A stretch of 64,000 bases of DNA, taken from assembly GCA_018857735.1 (NCBI GenBank), contig JABMCL010001464.1:2125001-2189000 (forward strand), read 5' to 3'. Position 1 is the stretch's first letter. Each line of letters opens with the position of its first letter. Below the pieces are notes generated by a model. The model was not told the origin of the DNA. It made no database searches and was given only the letters and a program-made list of their open reading frames with translations. Position numbers and translations under genes: made by a program. The DNA comes from Alviniconcha marisindica. Lineage: Eukaryota > Mollusca > Gastropoda > Provannidae. Positions 11,301 through 24,600 of this stretch are shown here, one piece after another.

Positions 11301-14300
11301 CGCTGAAAGCCTGGACCCACGGCCATGTTTCTCTCCTCCATCCTCATCCCGGCCCCAGCGTACTGCACCCGCCCCTCCTCCAGCAGCCTCTCCTGCTCCT
11401 GCTGTCTCAGCGCCACCATCTGCAGCTGGGCCTTCTCCTCCACCCCCAGTCGATGGAACTGCCCTTGCTGCTGACCGCTGTTGCCATGGTAATCTCCTGA
11501 CACAACCACAAGAGCAAGCACCCCAATGATGAGTCGTGTTCCAAATGTGAGCCTACAATTGTCTGTTTTATCTTAGCTTGCACTCTTTTTGTGTGTGACC
11601 TTGATTCAGAAGAGGAAACAGCTGAAGTCATCAAAAGGGTGTGGAAAAAAATAAAGCTCAATGGAAGTAACTGTCCTACAGAGTTTGATACCTCTCCCCC
11701 CTCCACCACCAACCACCTAAAAAAGAAGAAGAAGAAGAAAGAACAAAACAATGGTTATCACACTCTATCAATGTGGACTCTAGAAAAGGGCAGCTCAGTG
11801 GCTGTGATGGGGCTCACCAACTAGCCATAGTTCTGTTACCTCCAGTCAATTCATAACCGTTTTTATCCCCACCATCCATGTGTGTGTGTCCATGTGCATG
11901 CATGTGTGTGTGTGTGTGTGCACGTGTACTGTGCATGTGCGTTGTGTGTCTGTGTGATACCTGTGCCACTGTACTTAGAATCTGAAAATGCATTTTAGGC
12001 CACATCAAGCTTGATTAGCCTTCACTAGCTTTGTTCAGATTCGTAACTTTAGGCTATTTGCATGCATCTGCTTTTTACGAATGCCTGATTTTTACGACTT
12101 TGAAAATACACCAACTCCTGAACAATTTAAGAAGGAAACTCATTTTGTTGTTGTTTGTTCCCTGTTGTACTCTTTCATAAAAATGTAAGTTTTAAATGAT
12201 GTTGCTAAATTTATATTTTAGTCCGCTGGTAGCTAACTGGAAAGCACTCTGCAAGCCCACTTAAGGTGGAAGATGGGGGGTTGTACAAAACGGCTTCATT
12301 ATTATGACAACATGACAAACTCTGAACTACCTCTTTCGAAGGCCGCTGGCGGGTCCCCAAGCAAGCCTGCCTGCTGACTGTGGTCTCCCTCCATGGACCA
12401 GTCTGCGCCTGACTGCTCGCGATCAAAATGGCCTCGTCCAAACGAAGACTCCCCCGTGCGACCCGCCCGCCCAAATGAGGACCGCTGCAGGCGACCTGCC
12501 CTCCCAAAGGAGGACCGATCCTGGCGACCTTTCCCAAACGAGGCTTGATCAGAGTGGACACCTCGCTGATGCTGCTGCTGGAAATCCTGGCTTGGATGGG
12601 GAGGGCCACCCTGCTGAGTCAGCTCTTTCTCGTACTCCTGAAACACCGACTCATAGTCCTGGCCTTGTCCCCCTGACCGTGACCTGTTCTGGCGGAAGGC
12701 ACGGGGACTGCCGCTCAAGTCGCGGCTGTAGGGCTGCTGGGTTTGGCGAGCCTCTTTCCGCTCCACATCTCTGCTGTGCTGAAAAGGGGAAGCAGAAAAA
12801 TACCCTGATAGCTGGTAACTTACAGAAACCCATCTGTTTTGCAGTCTGTTTCCCCCACCTAGCTATGTCGCAACAGATCAAAGTGAAATTTTGAGGACTA
12901 GAAGTTGGAATGAAATTCTTGACTGAGAAGTTTATTGCTGTGATTTTCATTATTCTGACTTGTTCAAAAATCTTCACTAGGACAAATCTACAGGGCCCTG
13001 ATCATCTAGTTCTGAGCTTGTAAAAACAGTTAATGTTGGACTTATGTTTCCAGTGTGTTGCATGATTACTGCATTCACCTGGGTCCCATCATACCCTTAA
13101 CACATTTGCTGTTGATTGGTCACAGTGCCTACCAGCACTCAAACCTGCTGTCCCTTGACACTGATGCCTGAAGTATAACCTCTGTGTCCCATCCCAACCC
13201 CACTACCAGCACACAAGTCTGCTGTCCCATGACCCTGATGCCTGAAGTATAACCTCTGTGTCCCATCCCAACCCCACTACCAGCACACAAGTCTGCTGTC
13301 CCATGACCCTGATGCCTGAAGTATAACCTCTGTGTCCCATCCCAACTCCACTACCAGCACACAAGTCTGCTGTCCCATGACCCTGATGCCTGAAGTATAA
13401 CCTCTGTGTCCCATCCCAACCCCACTACCAGCACACAAGTCTGCTGTCCCATGACCCTGATGCCTGGAGTATAGCTGTGTCCCATCTCATCCCCCCTACC
13501 AGAACACAAACCTGCCATCCCATGACCCTGATGCTTGGAGTATGACCTCAAATCCCATCTCATCCTCACTGCCAGCACACAAGTCTGCTGTCCCATGACC
13601 TTGGTGCTTGGAGTACGACCTTGTACCCCATCTCATCCTCACTACCAGCACACCAACCTGCTGTTCCATGACCTTGATGCTTGGAGTATGACCTCACATC
13701 CCATCTCATCCCCCCAACCAGCGCCAGCACACAAACCTGCAGTCCCATGACTGGAGCAGTGTGAGCGTGACCTCTGCGTCCCCTTCCCTCTCTGGGCCCG
13801 ATGCTGCTGATGGAGGCCAGGGATGGGTCCACCTTGGCCAGGTTGGCCACTGCCCGACTGGGGTCCTTGTGGAACTCCTCCAGAAGAGCCAGGTTTCTCT
13901 TCAGCTCCTCTGCTTGCTTGGCCACCTCCATCTGCAGGGACTCTTGCAGGCTGATGTTCTGGGGGTTCTGGGGAACAACAGGAACTGTAATATTTGATCC
14001 ACAAAACACTCACACGCACGCACGCCACTCACATACAAAAGAACACTCTCCTAGAAAAAAAGACACCACCCCTCCCCCCGACCAAGTAAAAACAGATTAA
14101 TCAAACTGGTCTGACCAAGGAAGACTCAGCGCCTATCCTCATGCTCGGGTTAAACGCTGTCAGACAAAACATCCACAGCATGGACTTTGCCACAGAAGAT
14201 TGTGTGTTTACTCACTGGAGGCTCAGCATGAAGAGGAGACGCAAGGAGACCCTGCCCCGATGTCATGGTAGCACTTGGACGTCCAGGACTTCTCTGGTTA

Positions 14301-16774
14301 TTGCCCTGAGATGCCCCCCGACCCCTCTGAAAGTTTCGACCCCTGAACTGCGGTGGTCTCCCTTGGAATTCCTCTTGGTGTTGCCTCCCTTGGCGGGGTG
14401 GGGGAATCCTGGGTTGGTCTGAGGTCTGGTTCCCGTCAAACCAGGACGGTCCGTCTCGTGTCCTGTCTGCGTCTCTTTCATCAAACATGTAGTCGCCTCC
14501 CTGTTGAACAGCCAAATCCACATCTGCTATTTTGGTGTGAAGTAGTTTACCCCAAATCATCTGCGACTTAACTAAAAAGACAGGAAAATGACCCCAGGAA
14601 AGAATGTGATGAGCATGATTCTTAAACTGAATATTCTGGTGATACTGTGTTTTCCCCCTCTTTCTTCTTTGAAGTTGGGGTGCCTTTAACACACCACGCC
14701 TAATTCTTCATGTTTGTGTGGATCCCTCCTACAACGCGGTGACATTCTGTTAAAGATAAAGTGATTCAAACTACAACCATTCCACATGTCCATGTATTTT
14801 TAGCTGTTAAAACAAGAATGGTCCCAACCGGGAGGTTCTCACGGACAGCTTTATAAAAAAAATAATGCATCCAAGTCTTGGGGTTTTCATAAAATTAATG
14901 CTCTTGAAATGGAGAGTATGGGGGCAGGGATAGCTCAGTGGTTAAGAGTGCAGGGGCCTTAACTATGAATCGGGACTACGGTAGGCCAGGCCTAAACCAA
15001 AGTCCCTGACTTTAGAGTCCGAGACTTTGAGTTAGGCAAAGTTTGTATACTTGGACGTGGACAGTGGTCGAGACAACAGAGTCTCTGACTTCACGCTGAT
15101 AAGAAAGTGGTCATCACACGCGTCATCGCTTGTGCTAACTTTAGACGGGGCAATCCCATCTCGGCATGCGCACCGACACGCTTCGTTCACTTCCCTGCGA
15201 CATATTTCGCACGCGCAAACATCAGTAAACATAAACATTAGGCGAAGGCATGCCTGGCAGGCCCCGATTCTGGATGTGATTCGCCATGTTTTACTTCTGC
15301 AACACCCAAGCAATCTCGACGAGGTCATTATTCATAAAAACGCTGATCTCTCGACATCTTCGATGGAGTATTCTTCTTGGCATTTACTGAATCGAGTAAC
15401 CGTAGCATCGTCTGCTGCGTCGGCCATTTTGAACTTGTCAGAAAGGCGAGTGGATGCTGTGAAATCAGGTAGCCTACACCGTGCAGATGAATTTAAATAA
15501 CAAGAAAATAAATCAAGTGAGAATGTAAGACAGTAAGCAAACTTGCTCTCATAATAATTTGCAAACATTAAATCGTACGATCACATTAATCCGTCATTAT
15601 GCCTGCGTCGCTCGGCGAGTGCGACCTTGCTTCCCTCCAAAATGAAAGAGCTTTGGCCGACGAACATCTAGTACTCATTTGACGAAGTAAACAAGAGGGG
15701 AAAAAAGAGAAAAAATTAATTAAAAAGAGAGAGAAACCGCTGGATTCAGACGTAAAGATGCAACAACAGCAAAAAACTAACAAAAACAACAAGAAAAACC
15801 AACTTTCCAAGCATAACAAGGCCAAAAGCAGTCATAGTCCCGGCCTACGACCTTTAGTCCAGTGAAATCGCTAGCCTAAATATTGGCTGTTTAGGCCCGA
15901 GGTTCGGCCGGACTTTGGTGTAGTCCCAGTCCATGGTTACCATTTTGGGGCCATTGTCAATAGCCTTGAGATTTAGGCCGGCCTACCGCTTTAGGCCCGA
16001 TTCATAGTTAAGGCCCCTGGACTTGTGATCAAAAGATCGTGGTTTTGAGTCCATGCAGGAGCTGCGGGAGAATTTTCTTCTCCAGGATCAGCTTTCTGTG
16101 CTGGCTCTTATTTTGATATCCTTTCAACCCTATGTTACTGCAGTAGCATGCAAAAAAAAAAAATCCTGGTCATTCTGCTGAAAGTGCAGGTGGCTGGTTA
16201 CAACTAAACACACATGCACCCTATGTTTGTGGCTTTGCATGAGGTGATATGATATGGTGCATGGTGTTTGGTGTACACATAACGCACTGAGATGGCAGCA
16301 GTTTTGAGTGGCATCAGCCATGTAAGAACCAAACAGCACTGCAGCTACACCACCTGGGTGGCTATTTAAAGTGCGCTTTAAAAAGCTACAGCCACTCATT
16401 TAGAGTCGCATGCGACAAGAGCGCAGTGACTTTGCTTGAGAGCAGAGAATAGCACTGTATAAAAGTGATCAACATCAACAGGACAGAAACTGGAGGCTAA
16501 ATGAAGGTGATATATTACTTTAATTTCTTCTTTTTGTTTCAGATGACCTTGAAATAGGTGAATAATGTTATATGATCCCCCCCAGCCCCACCCCCCCAAT
16601 CGTTTTTTTAGAATTGGAGTTAACCAGTGCTAGCAAGTGTCTGTCAAGACCAATGTACATACTTGAAAACTGCTCTGCTATGAAGTTGCACATGGGGGGC
16701 ACATACATGATCTGTGTGTGCATGACTGTGGGCATACATGCATGCACCCACACACTGTGACTGCATGTGCATTA

Positions 16775-16805
<31 letters not shown>

Positions 16806-19800
16806 TGTGTGTGTGTGTGTGTGCAGCATGTGGAGGACAGCAGAATGGCCAGTCAACCATGACAACTACATCACGGCATACCACATTTTGTCAGAAAACA
16901 ACAAATGCGACTTGTCAATCACAAACACAGGCGAAGATGGGTAAACAAGCAGATCCAAAATGAGATATGTACACACCATTACAGTATCCCGGTCGTCCAT
17001 TCTCTGCCGGTTTGACGCCTGAAAATCTCGACCATCATGGTCAAAGGAAGTGTCGTAAGAACCCTTTCCCACTGAAATTAGGAAGCACAAGAACGGTTTT
17101 GATTGTATGGTATCAACATGCTTGATAAGCAACATCAATGACTATAATAAAACTAGATCACACCAAGCCATCCATGCTGCTGCTGTTGATGGTGACATCC
17201 AATACCGACAAAGATGATAACAATGACAGAAATAGACTATGTTGATAAATATAGCTGCTGATTTAGTGAAATAAAGTTCTCAAAGAAGCGGCACTGTTGC
17301 ACCCAAACAGAAACTCTACTTATCAACACTTTCTGTACCACCTCCCACATTCCTCAGTTAGTTGTGCTCATGTTGCCCACAGACAGATGAAACTCCTACT
17401 TTTGATGTCTTGGAAAACAGCCAAACTGAAACCAGTTTTACAACAGACTTCTTTCTGGCGAAGGGAGATAATTCTGTCACTTCCTCTTGCATTGTGATGA
17501 TGTTCAAATCAGCAGAGTTTTACTGATGCATCAGACGGAATTTCCATGAATGATGACCATGAGCACAAAAGTATTGAAGGTGAAAACTAGGAAAAGGAAA
17601 GGCATCCCGATTCTGAACAAACTAGGTAGGTTGAGAGAAACTGTGCGAGTCATGGCAACAGAGCAGTGCTGTCAATTTTTTAATATTTTTTTTTAACCTA
17701 ATGAGCAAATGCTCTGACCACTAGCATTTGCAATATGAAATGTTCAATGTTTCCCTTGAACAATCTCAGCAGAGGCAAAAAACTCAGACGAATCACAGTC
17801 ATATTCTTCACACGAGTCAAAGAATCACTGAGGCTGAGCCACAAAAACATACAAGGCAGTAGACAGCCAAACAGTTCAGTTCAAGATGGCACCTGTGTGC
17901 TTGGAAAAGCCCATAAAAAAAATCATGCGCTCCACCCTGTCTCTCAGAAGTTTCCCCAACGTTACCCAAAGATTCCCCAACGTTGCCTAAACACAGAAAC
18001 AACAAGAACAACCTCAGAAACCTTGGTCTTCTAAATGATGTCTGGGTTTGTTTGTTTGTTTGTGTTTAGCCGAGGAAGGAGAAGAAAGACATTTTATACC
18101 ACACCTGGCAGATGCTTGGCCGTGGGGGGACTGAACCGGCCCAAGGCCGGTCTCTCAGCATGTGGAGAGCTGAAACGACTGCGTTTCTGGGCGGGCTGCT
18201 CTCGCCTCTCCGCCTCCAGCCTCTTGCGTTCCTGCTGCTGCCGCAGTCTCTCGCGCTCCCGCTCCTGTTTCCTCTGGCGCTCTCGTTCCTGCTCCCTCTG
18301 GCGCTCCCTTCGGTGCTCCTCCTCCATCTGCTGCAGCTTGAGCGCCGCCTCCTCGCGGGCCAGCCGCTGGCGCTCCTGCTCCTGCAGGAGCAGCTGATTC
18401 TGAAGCTCTTTCTCCTGCTGCAGGCGCTTCTGCCTCTCCAGCTCCTGCAGCCGCAGCCTCTCCAGCTCCTGCAGCCGCAGCCTCTCCAGCTCCCTCTGTT
18501 TCTCCACCTCCCGCAGCCTCTCCAGCTCCCTCTGTTTCTCCACCTCCCGCTGCATCTCCAGCTCTCGCTGCAGGAGCATCTCGCGCTGAAGCTCAGCCTC
18601 TCGCTGCCACGCCAGCTCTCTCTGCCTCTCCATCTCCCGCTGTTCCTCGCGCATGCGCCGCTGCTTCTCCCGCGCCTGCTGCTCTTCCCGCCGGGCCCGC
18701 TCCTGCCTGCGCAGGCGCTCTTCCTGGGCCCTCTCCTTGCGCTTTCTCTCCCGTTCTCTTTCCTGCTCCTTCGCCTTTTTGCTCTCTTCCATCTTCTGCA
18801 GATCTCTCTCCTCTCGGATTTTTTGCCTTTGCCTCTCCCTTTCTTTTTGCTCCTTTTCCCTGCGTTCCCTGTCCTTCTTCTCTCTCTCCAGCCTTTCATG
18901 CTCTCTCTTTTCTCGTTCCTTCTTCTCTCTCTCTTTCCTCTCTTTGTCCCTTTTCTCTTGCTCCCCAGCGTCGGGTGCCTTGCCGTCCTTTTTCTCCTCT
19001 CCATCCATTGCATCTGGCTCTTCAAGCTCTTCTGTTTTGCTTTCCTTCTTCTCCCTCTCTTGGTCTTTCTTGTCTTGCTCTTCAAAACCCTGTTTTTCTC
19101 TTCCTTTCCCCTCTTCATCCTTCTCTAGCTCTTCAAGCTCTGAAGTTTTCTTTTTCTTTCCTTCTTGGTCCTTTTGTTCTTTCTCTTCAGGCTCCGGTGT
19201 TCTTCCCGGCTCCTTGGGTCCGGCTTCCTTTGTGCTGCTTGAAGACCTTGCCTCTTTTGTGCCGTCAGCCGACTTTTTGTCCGTTTTGCCTCCATCACTT
19301 CCCCTTCCACTGGACGAGCATGGTGACGACCTTTGCTTGCCGTCATCTTTGGCATTGTTTTTCTCAGCCAGTGAATCAAACGCTTTCTTCACCTCCTTCC
19401 TCTGGGCCTCTGTGGCGGAAGTGGCCGTGGCCCTTTGTCGCTGAAGCCAGGCCTCCCTCTGGTGTTCCTTCTTGGGGGTGGACTTGGGGACCTGTCCGGG
19501 GCTGGTTTTCTGGTATTTTTCTAATGCATCTGCACGCGCAGTAAGAACAGTCCGTCAGCAGAATGCAGAGAATGGGTGAAAACTCTTGCACATCATTGCA
19601 AGTGCCTCTTACCCTTCTAAGCTGTTGGAAGTCACACAAAAAGGCACTCTGCCGGTCAAAACGCCTTTTTTACAAGTACATGGTAATACTTACAATTATG
19701 TTCAGATATTTACAATGATATGCTGGCAAGCTGCCACAGGACATTTGTCACTGTAGCTCTCCCGAGTACATGGTACACCAACGAAAAAAGTATCATTGGC

Positions 19801-21617
19801 ATGATCTTATCAATGAACTGCAAGTGTACATAACACTCACACAAAGCTTCAACTCAGCTGTTCACAACATACACACAGCATATGGCTTTCATTTTCATGA
19901 TCATCACCAACAAACATCAACTGTTACACCTACCCTGCTGAGACAGGTCAACGGTGCCCATCTGAACGTCTCGACCATCGACATAAAACTCGGTGAAACC
20001 GATGAGGTGATGGTAGGCCATGTTCCTGTCCTTCATCTGCAGAACTGCAGACCTGCGCAACCACCACAAGGCCATGACAACACTGTACACTGGAATGCTT
20101 TTTTGTTCCAAAGTAGTAAGAGGTCAGTGAAGGGGAGGTGCAGACTCCAAGCACTGGCTTACCACATTCTTCCTCCAACCTCTGCCATAACTGGTTATGC
20201 CATAGGTCTCCGAAAACTGTAACCTACCTGACAGCTTTTCCTTGGTGCTCAAATGGCATCAAGTTTGTAACCAACGATTCAAATTATATCAGGCGTTTCT
20301 TTTATAACTATCCACATTGCTTACACCATCACACATATAACCAAAAACTGTCTGAATCAAGACAGAACTCATTTCGCTCCTGGGGTGGACACGCATCATG
20401 TTTATGTGTACGTGCTGTGTTGCTTTTACACAAATTATAGTCTTATTAGTACCCAAACCCTTCTGAGGGTGCTGACAGCGTCAGTGACGGCTGTGTAAAG
20501 ATGAGGAGTGCCCCCTCAGTGGTGGAACCAATTCTGGCAGAGTTTGGAGGAGGCTTGGAGTGTGGGGGAGGTGGTGAAGGTGATGGGCATGGCAAGGGCA
20601 CACACATGAAGCAGGTTTTACTTTTAGCAGTACTGGCCAGAAGCCTATTAGGAGGTGAGTTGGCTGTCAGTAGTGTGCACTTTACTGGTTTGAATGTCTT
20701 TGGTACTTTACCTTGTGAGGGCCTATATATGACTGTATGCACTGTGAGCGCTGTGAACTCACATGTTTTGGTGTGGAAGCTTTTATGTGACATACATAAA
20801 TTTTCATTCATTTATTCAAGTAGAACTGGTTGGGGGGGGGGGGGGGGGGGTGCGTGGATTGGTGGAAGGACTAGCTTCAAATGCGTCCTGGGCTGAAATT
20901 GCTGGAACAATTCTAGTCTTGTTGCAGAGCAAGCACACAAGAGAACACACGGTGGAGTCTTGACTCTGAACTAGTTCAATCAACGTGACTGACATTGAGG
21001 TGTGTCAAGCGTGTAAACCACTCACCCAACTTTACGCAGAGCACACCATTCATCTATACCTCAACCAAAATCGCCCTGAACAGCAGCTAAGAGCTGCAAT
21101 GTATCAAAACCAATACCACTGATACGTGGTCTGCTTGAGCAAGCATGGACCTTTGCGGGAAACTAGCATTCAAATGGTTGAAGTTGACATCTTGGAGTTG
21201 GTAGACCTCTCCAATAACAGCCCATGACTGTACCCCCACACAGCAATCCAACAGCCCACAACAGACATATATCTCAGACAGTGGAGCTGCACATGCACAC
21301 TCGTGCTGGCAAAAGCTGTTTGTTCCACGGTGCTTGATCAAGCAAAGCACTGACACTGGGACAAAGAATGAAACATTAACAGAAAGATATGGACCATACT
21401 GAATTGAAGCAGTCTGCATCAGTATATGACGGGCACATGGTGGATGTAGCACAGAGAACTAAGCCATTGTTGGAAAGGCACGACGGAACTGATAGTTCAC
21501 CCCAATGCATGGGAGATGCTCTGAGTGCATCTGCCTTTCACCATATATATGCAGTGTCTCCCATCTTCATCCAGGTTCACTCTGACCACAGAGGGGTTGA
21601 TCCTCACAGTCACATGT

Positions 21618-21670
<53 letters not shown>

Positions 21671-24600
21671 CATTACAACTGCTGAAAATAAATTTGCCGT
21701 GCGCAAGCAACTGAACAAAGCGCTACTGTAGCCCCACAGTTGAGGCCAAAGTCTGGCGAGCGACAATAGCCTGGCCTCGGGCAGTGAGTTCTGCTTTTAC
21801 TACAGGACATCCATCAGCACCACCTCGTGTGGTGCTGCCCTGGCTGCAACAGAATGCAAGGGGTCTCCGAGTGGTGCCCGCAAACTCACCTGATGTCATC
21901 GGACACCTTCACCAGCCCCACCTTCAGGCTGCGCGGGAACAAAATCTTCAGAAAGTTTTCGTCCATACTGGGAGGGAGGTTATGCAAGAAAAGCGACCTT
22001 TGCTTTACACTTTTACCTGAAACGGAAACACATGCCATGTTACGACAAAAAGTGAAACTGTGCAGTCGCTGCGGAGCAGAGCCCCAACTCTGCCTTGTCC
22101 ACTGTGTGCTGTACACTCCTTGGCCAACTGGATGGCAGCATCAAGAATCATGCATTCAGGCCAATGTCAGTGCTGGCTGGTGCCTCGCACATCAGCACAA
22201 CCTCTGCCTCGTCTCCTCAATCACTGGTCCACACGTACAATGCCCAGAAATTCATGTACAAACAGAGAAAACAAGCCAATGGCATCGTCACCTTTCTAAC
22301 ACACCAGGCCTGGCAATCTCGATACACAAAGCAGAACTGCTGACCTTGACAGAAGGTAGTTGTCCACATTTCGTGTACAAACGCGTGCATGCCAAGCTAC
22401 CTCAACATGACAGCATGGGAAAGTCTGCCTTTTACGTCACTAACGAAGAAGCTTATTTAGATCAGATACATGACAGGACGGGAATTAGTCTGCCTTTCAC
22501 ACCATCAGCAAAACAGCCCATTCAGATCAGACACATGACAGCAGGGAAAAGCCTGCCTTCTGCGTCGTCATCAAAGTGTGACACTTTGCATCGCCAATGA
22601 AGGGGCTCATTCACATCATGCATGTGACAGCATGGGAACATCTGCAGTCCTCACTGGTTTCTGACACCCTCCATCTGGGGCTCTGAAGGTCACCTAGAGC
22701 TGGACAAGATTTCGTGGGTGCAACCGTTTTCCTGCACAGAGATACATGTGCATTCCGTGTTACTCTGCCATCCAAACAGCTGCACACTGACTTCTGGGGT
22801 ATGATGCGGATGTCATATAAATCACAAACGAAATAAACGTTTTTGTTTTAAACTGCAGTCACGCTGTGACATCATTAAAGAATCCATGGTGTAATGAGAT
22901 TCTCAGGTCTAACGACTATTACATGGAGGGGAAAACATTTCAGAATGCCTCCCATCCATGCCAGAGAAGAAACAAGAATTTTTTTACGGCAACACTGTTT
23001 TTTCATCCACAAAAGGCAAAAATGGGCCAAAAAACCAAGTCAACACACAGTTTTGTCAGGGACTAAATACTGAAATCTAACTGCAGCAACACTCCAAACT
23101 TCATCTTGTCAGTGGGTCGTTTCAGACAGGTGGGTGGAGCTGGTCCAAAAAGGGGGAAGAGTACAACAATAAGTAAAGTAAAAGCATGACCAAAAACAAT
23201 GTCTCTGTCGACAATGCTTTCAAACCACTGTTTCCAGAGGGACCATTTCCATGGTTATTTCCCCGATGACACGAACCAGGGCAGGATCCAAATGTCTTCA
23301 TGGAGCAATATGTTCTGCAAACCAAGACAAGGCACAGAACTGCATCAAAGTATGCAACATGTCAATATAATCATGCCATGATCAATCCCTCAAAAAGGAG
23401 GTTAGGATTTGAGTAAGGCACCGCCAGCGTAATGTTCTGGCTTGCCTTGAAGCTGCACTGGGTTCATAAAGTGGTGGACAAGGTTAAGCTGAGATCCCAA
23501 CCACATGTGTCATAATTATGAACCAAGTGCTAGTGCTGTGAGACACATGGACAGAATTCAACATTTCTTCTTTGTCTCTTCAGAAGTTGCACACTCACTT
23601 AGCTCTTGGTTTTTGTTGTTGTTGTTTTGTTTTTCTTTGTTTTTTCTTTCCCTTTCGTCATTTGAACACAACTGCTAGTCACCATCACCAAGTCCACTAG
23701 TGATGGTCCAACAATTCCCCAGACCGATGATTCTCTTGGCACTCACAATACACACCAAATGTTGAGTACACCACACTTGACAAAACTGCAGGCATCTTCC
23801 ACTGGTGCTGCTGCACGTGTGGACCACCCATCTGCTGAAGGCTATTAAACAGCAGACTGAGCGGTGCTGGCATTAATGAAACAGGAACAGTGCAGGTACA
23901 GGAACTGGGGCTGATTTTACTGCTTACCATCTGAAAGCCTTGCAACTTACAAAGTTACATGTGTAGCTGGTTCAGTTCAATCCCATCTACCACAAGGGAT
24001 TTTTCAAACGGTTCAATGCCGGCTGCTGGAGGCCAGGTTGTGAAGCCAGCCTTGGCTTGGCTAGACAGGAGGGCTTGCATCCAGAGTCCACCCATTCGGA
24101 TATCAAAGTCAAATACATGGCCAGACATTTCGAATCCCCCATGGCTCCTGTGAACACGTGGATGATGATCTCAAACTGCATCTGAAGACTTTGATTTAGA
24201 AGTCCTCAGTTTCCCTCCATGGGAGAGATGCATTCTGCAATCTGGAATGGCCACCTCGTGAGAAGAAGCCATCAGCACCCCCCCCCCCCCTTTAGTTTTT
24301 CTTCTTTCCCTTTTGACTGCTGTGAAGGATGCAGAATAATGCTGACAAGCTGCCAAAAAGCAAAACTTGTGCAATATCCTCTCCTACAATGCAAGCTGCA
24401 CCAGGTCACCAGCGAAGCTGTCATCACTTCTGCAGCTGTGTGTCTCTGTTCTGAAATTAACTGGCCTCAAAAACCAACAACTTTGTGCAAGCTATGCAGG
24501 TCACAGTCCTTGCAGAATAGGCGAAGCAGCCGTTAGTTCCAAAAGAGCTGTCCAAGTGTTGTCAGCCTGCGGTGATTCATTCATCTTTCTGGGCATGCCA

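Noticed and set aside
13130..13755. A CRISPR-like array
   Set aside because: Units are 74 bp with no constant-repeat/variable-spacer alternation, and the setting is a eukaryotic intron. The same holds for the 49-, 45-, 42- and 35-bp arrays.
18112..19444. Long plus-strand open frames (338 and 263 residues) opposite gene A exon 7
   Set aside because: They are Leu/Pro- or Ser/Cys/Arg-rich mirror images of an E/R/K/Q-rich coding strand and show no domain; the minus frame has splice sites, phase agreement and a paralog-supported context.
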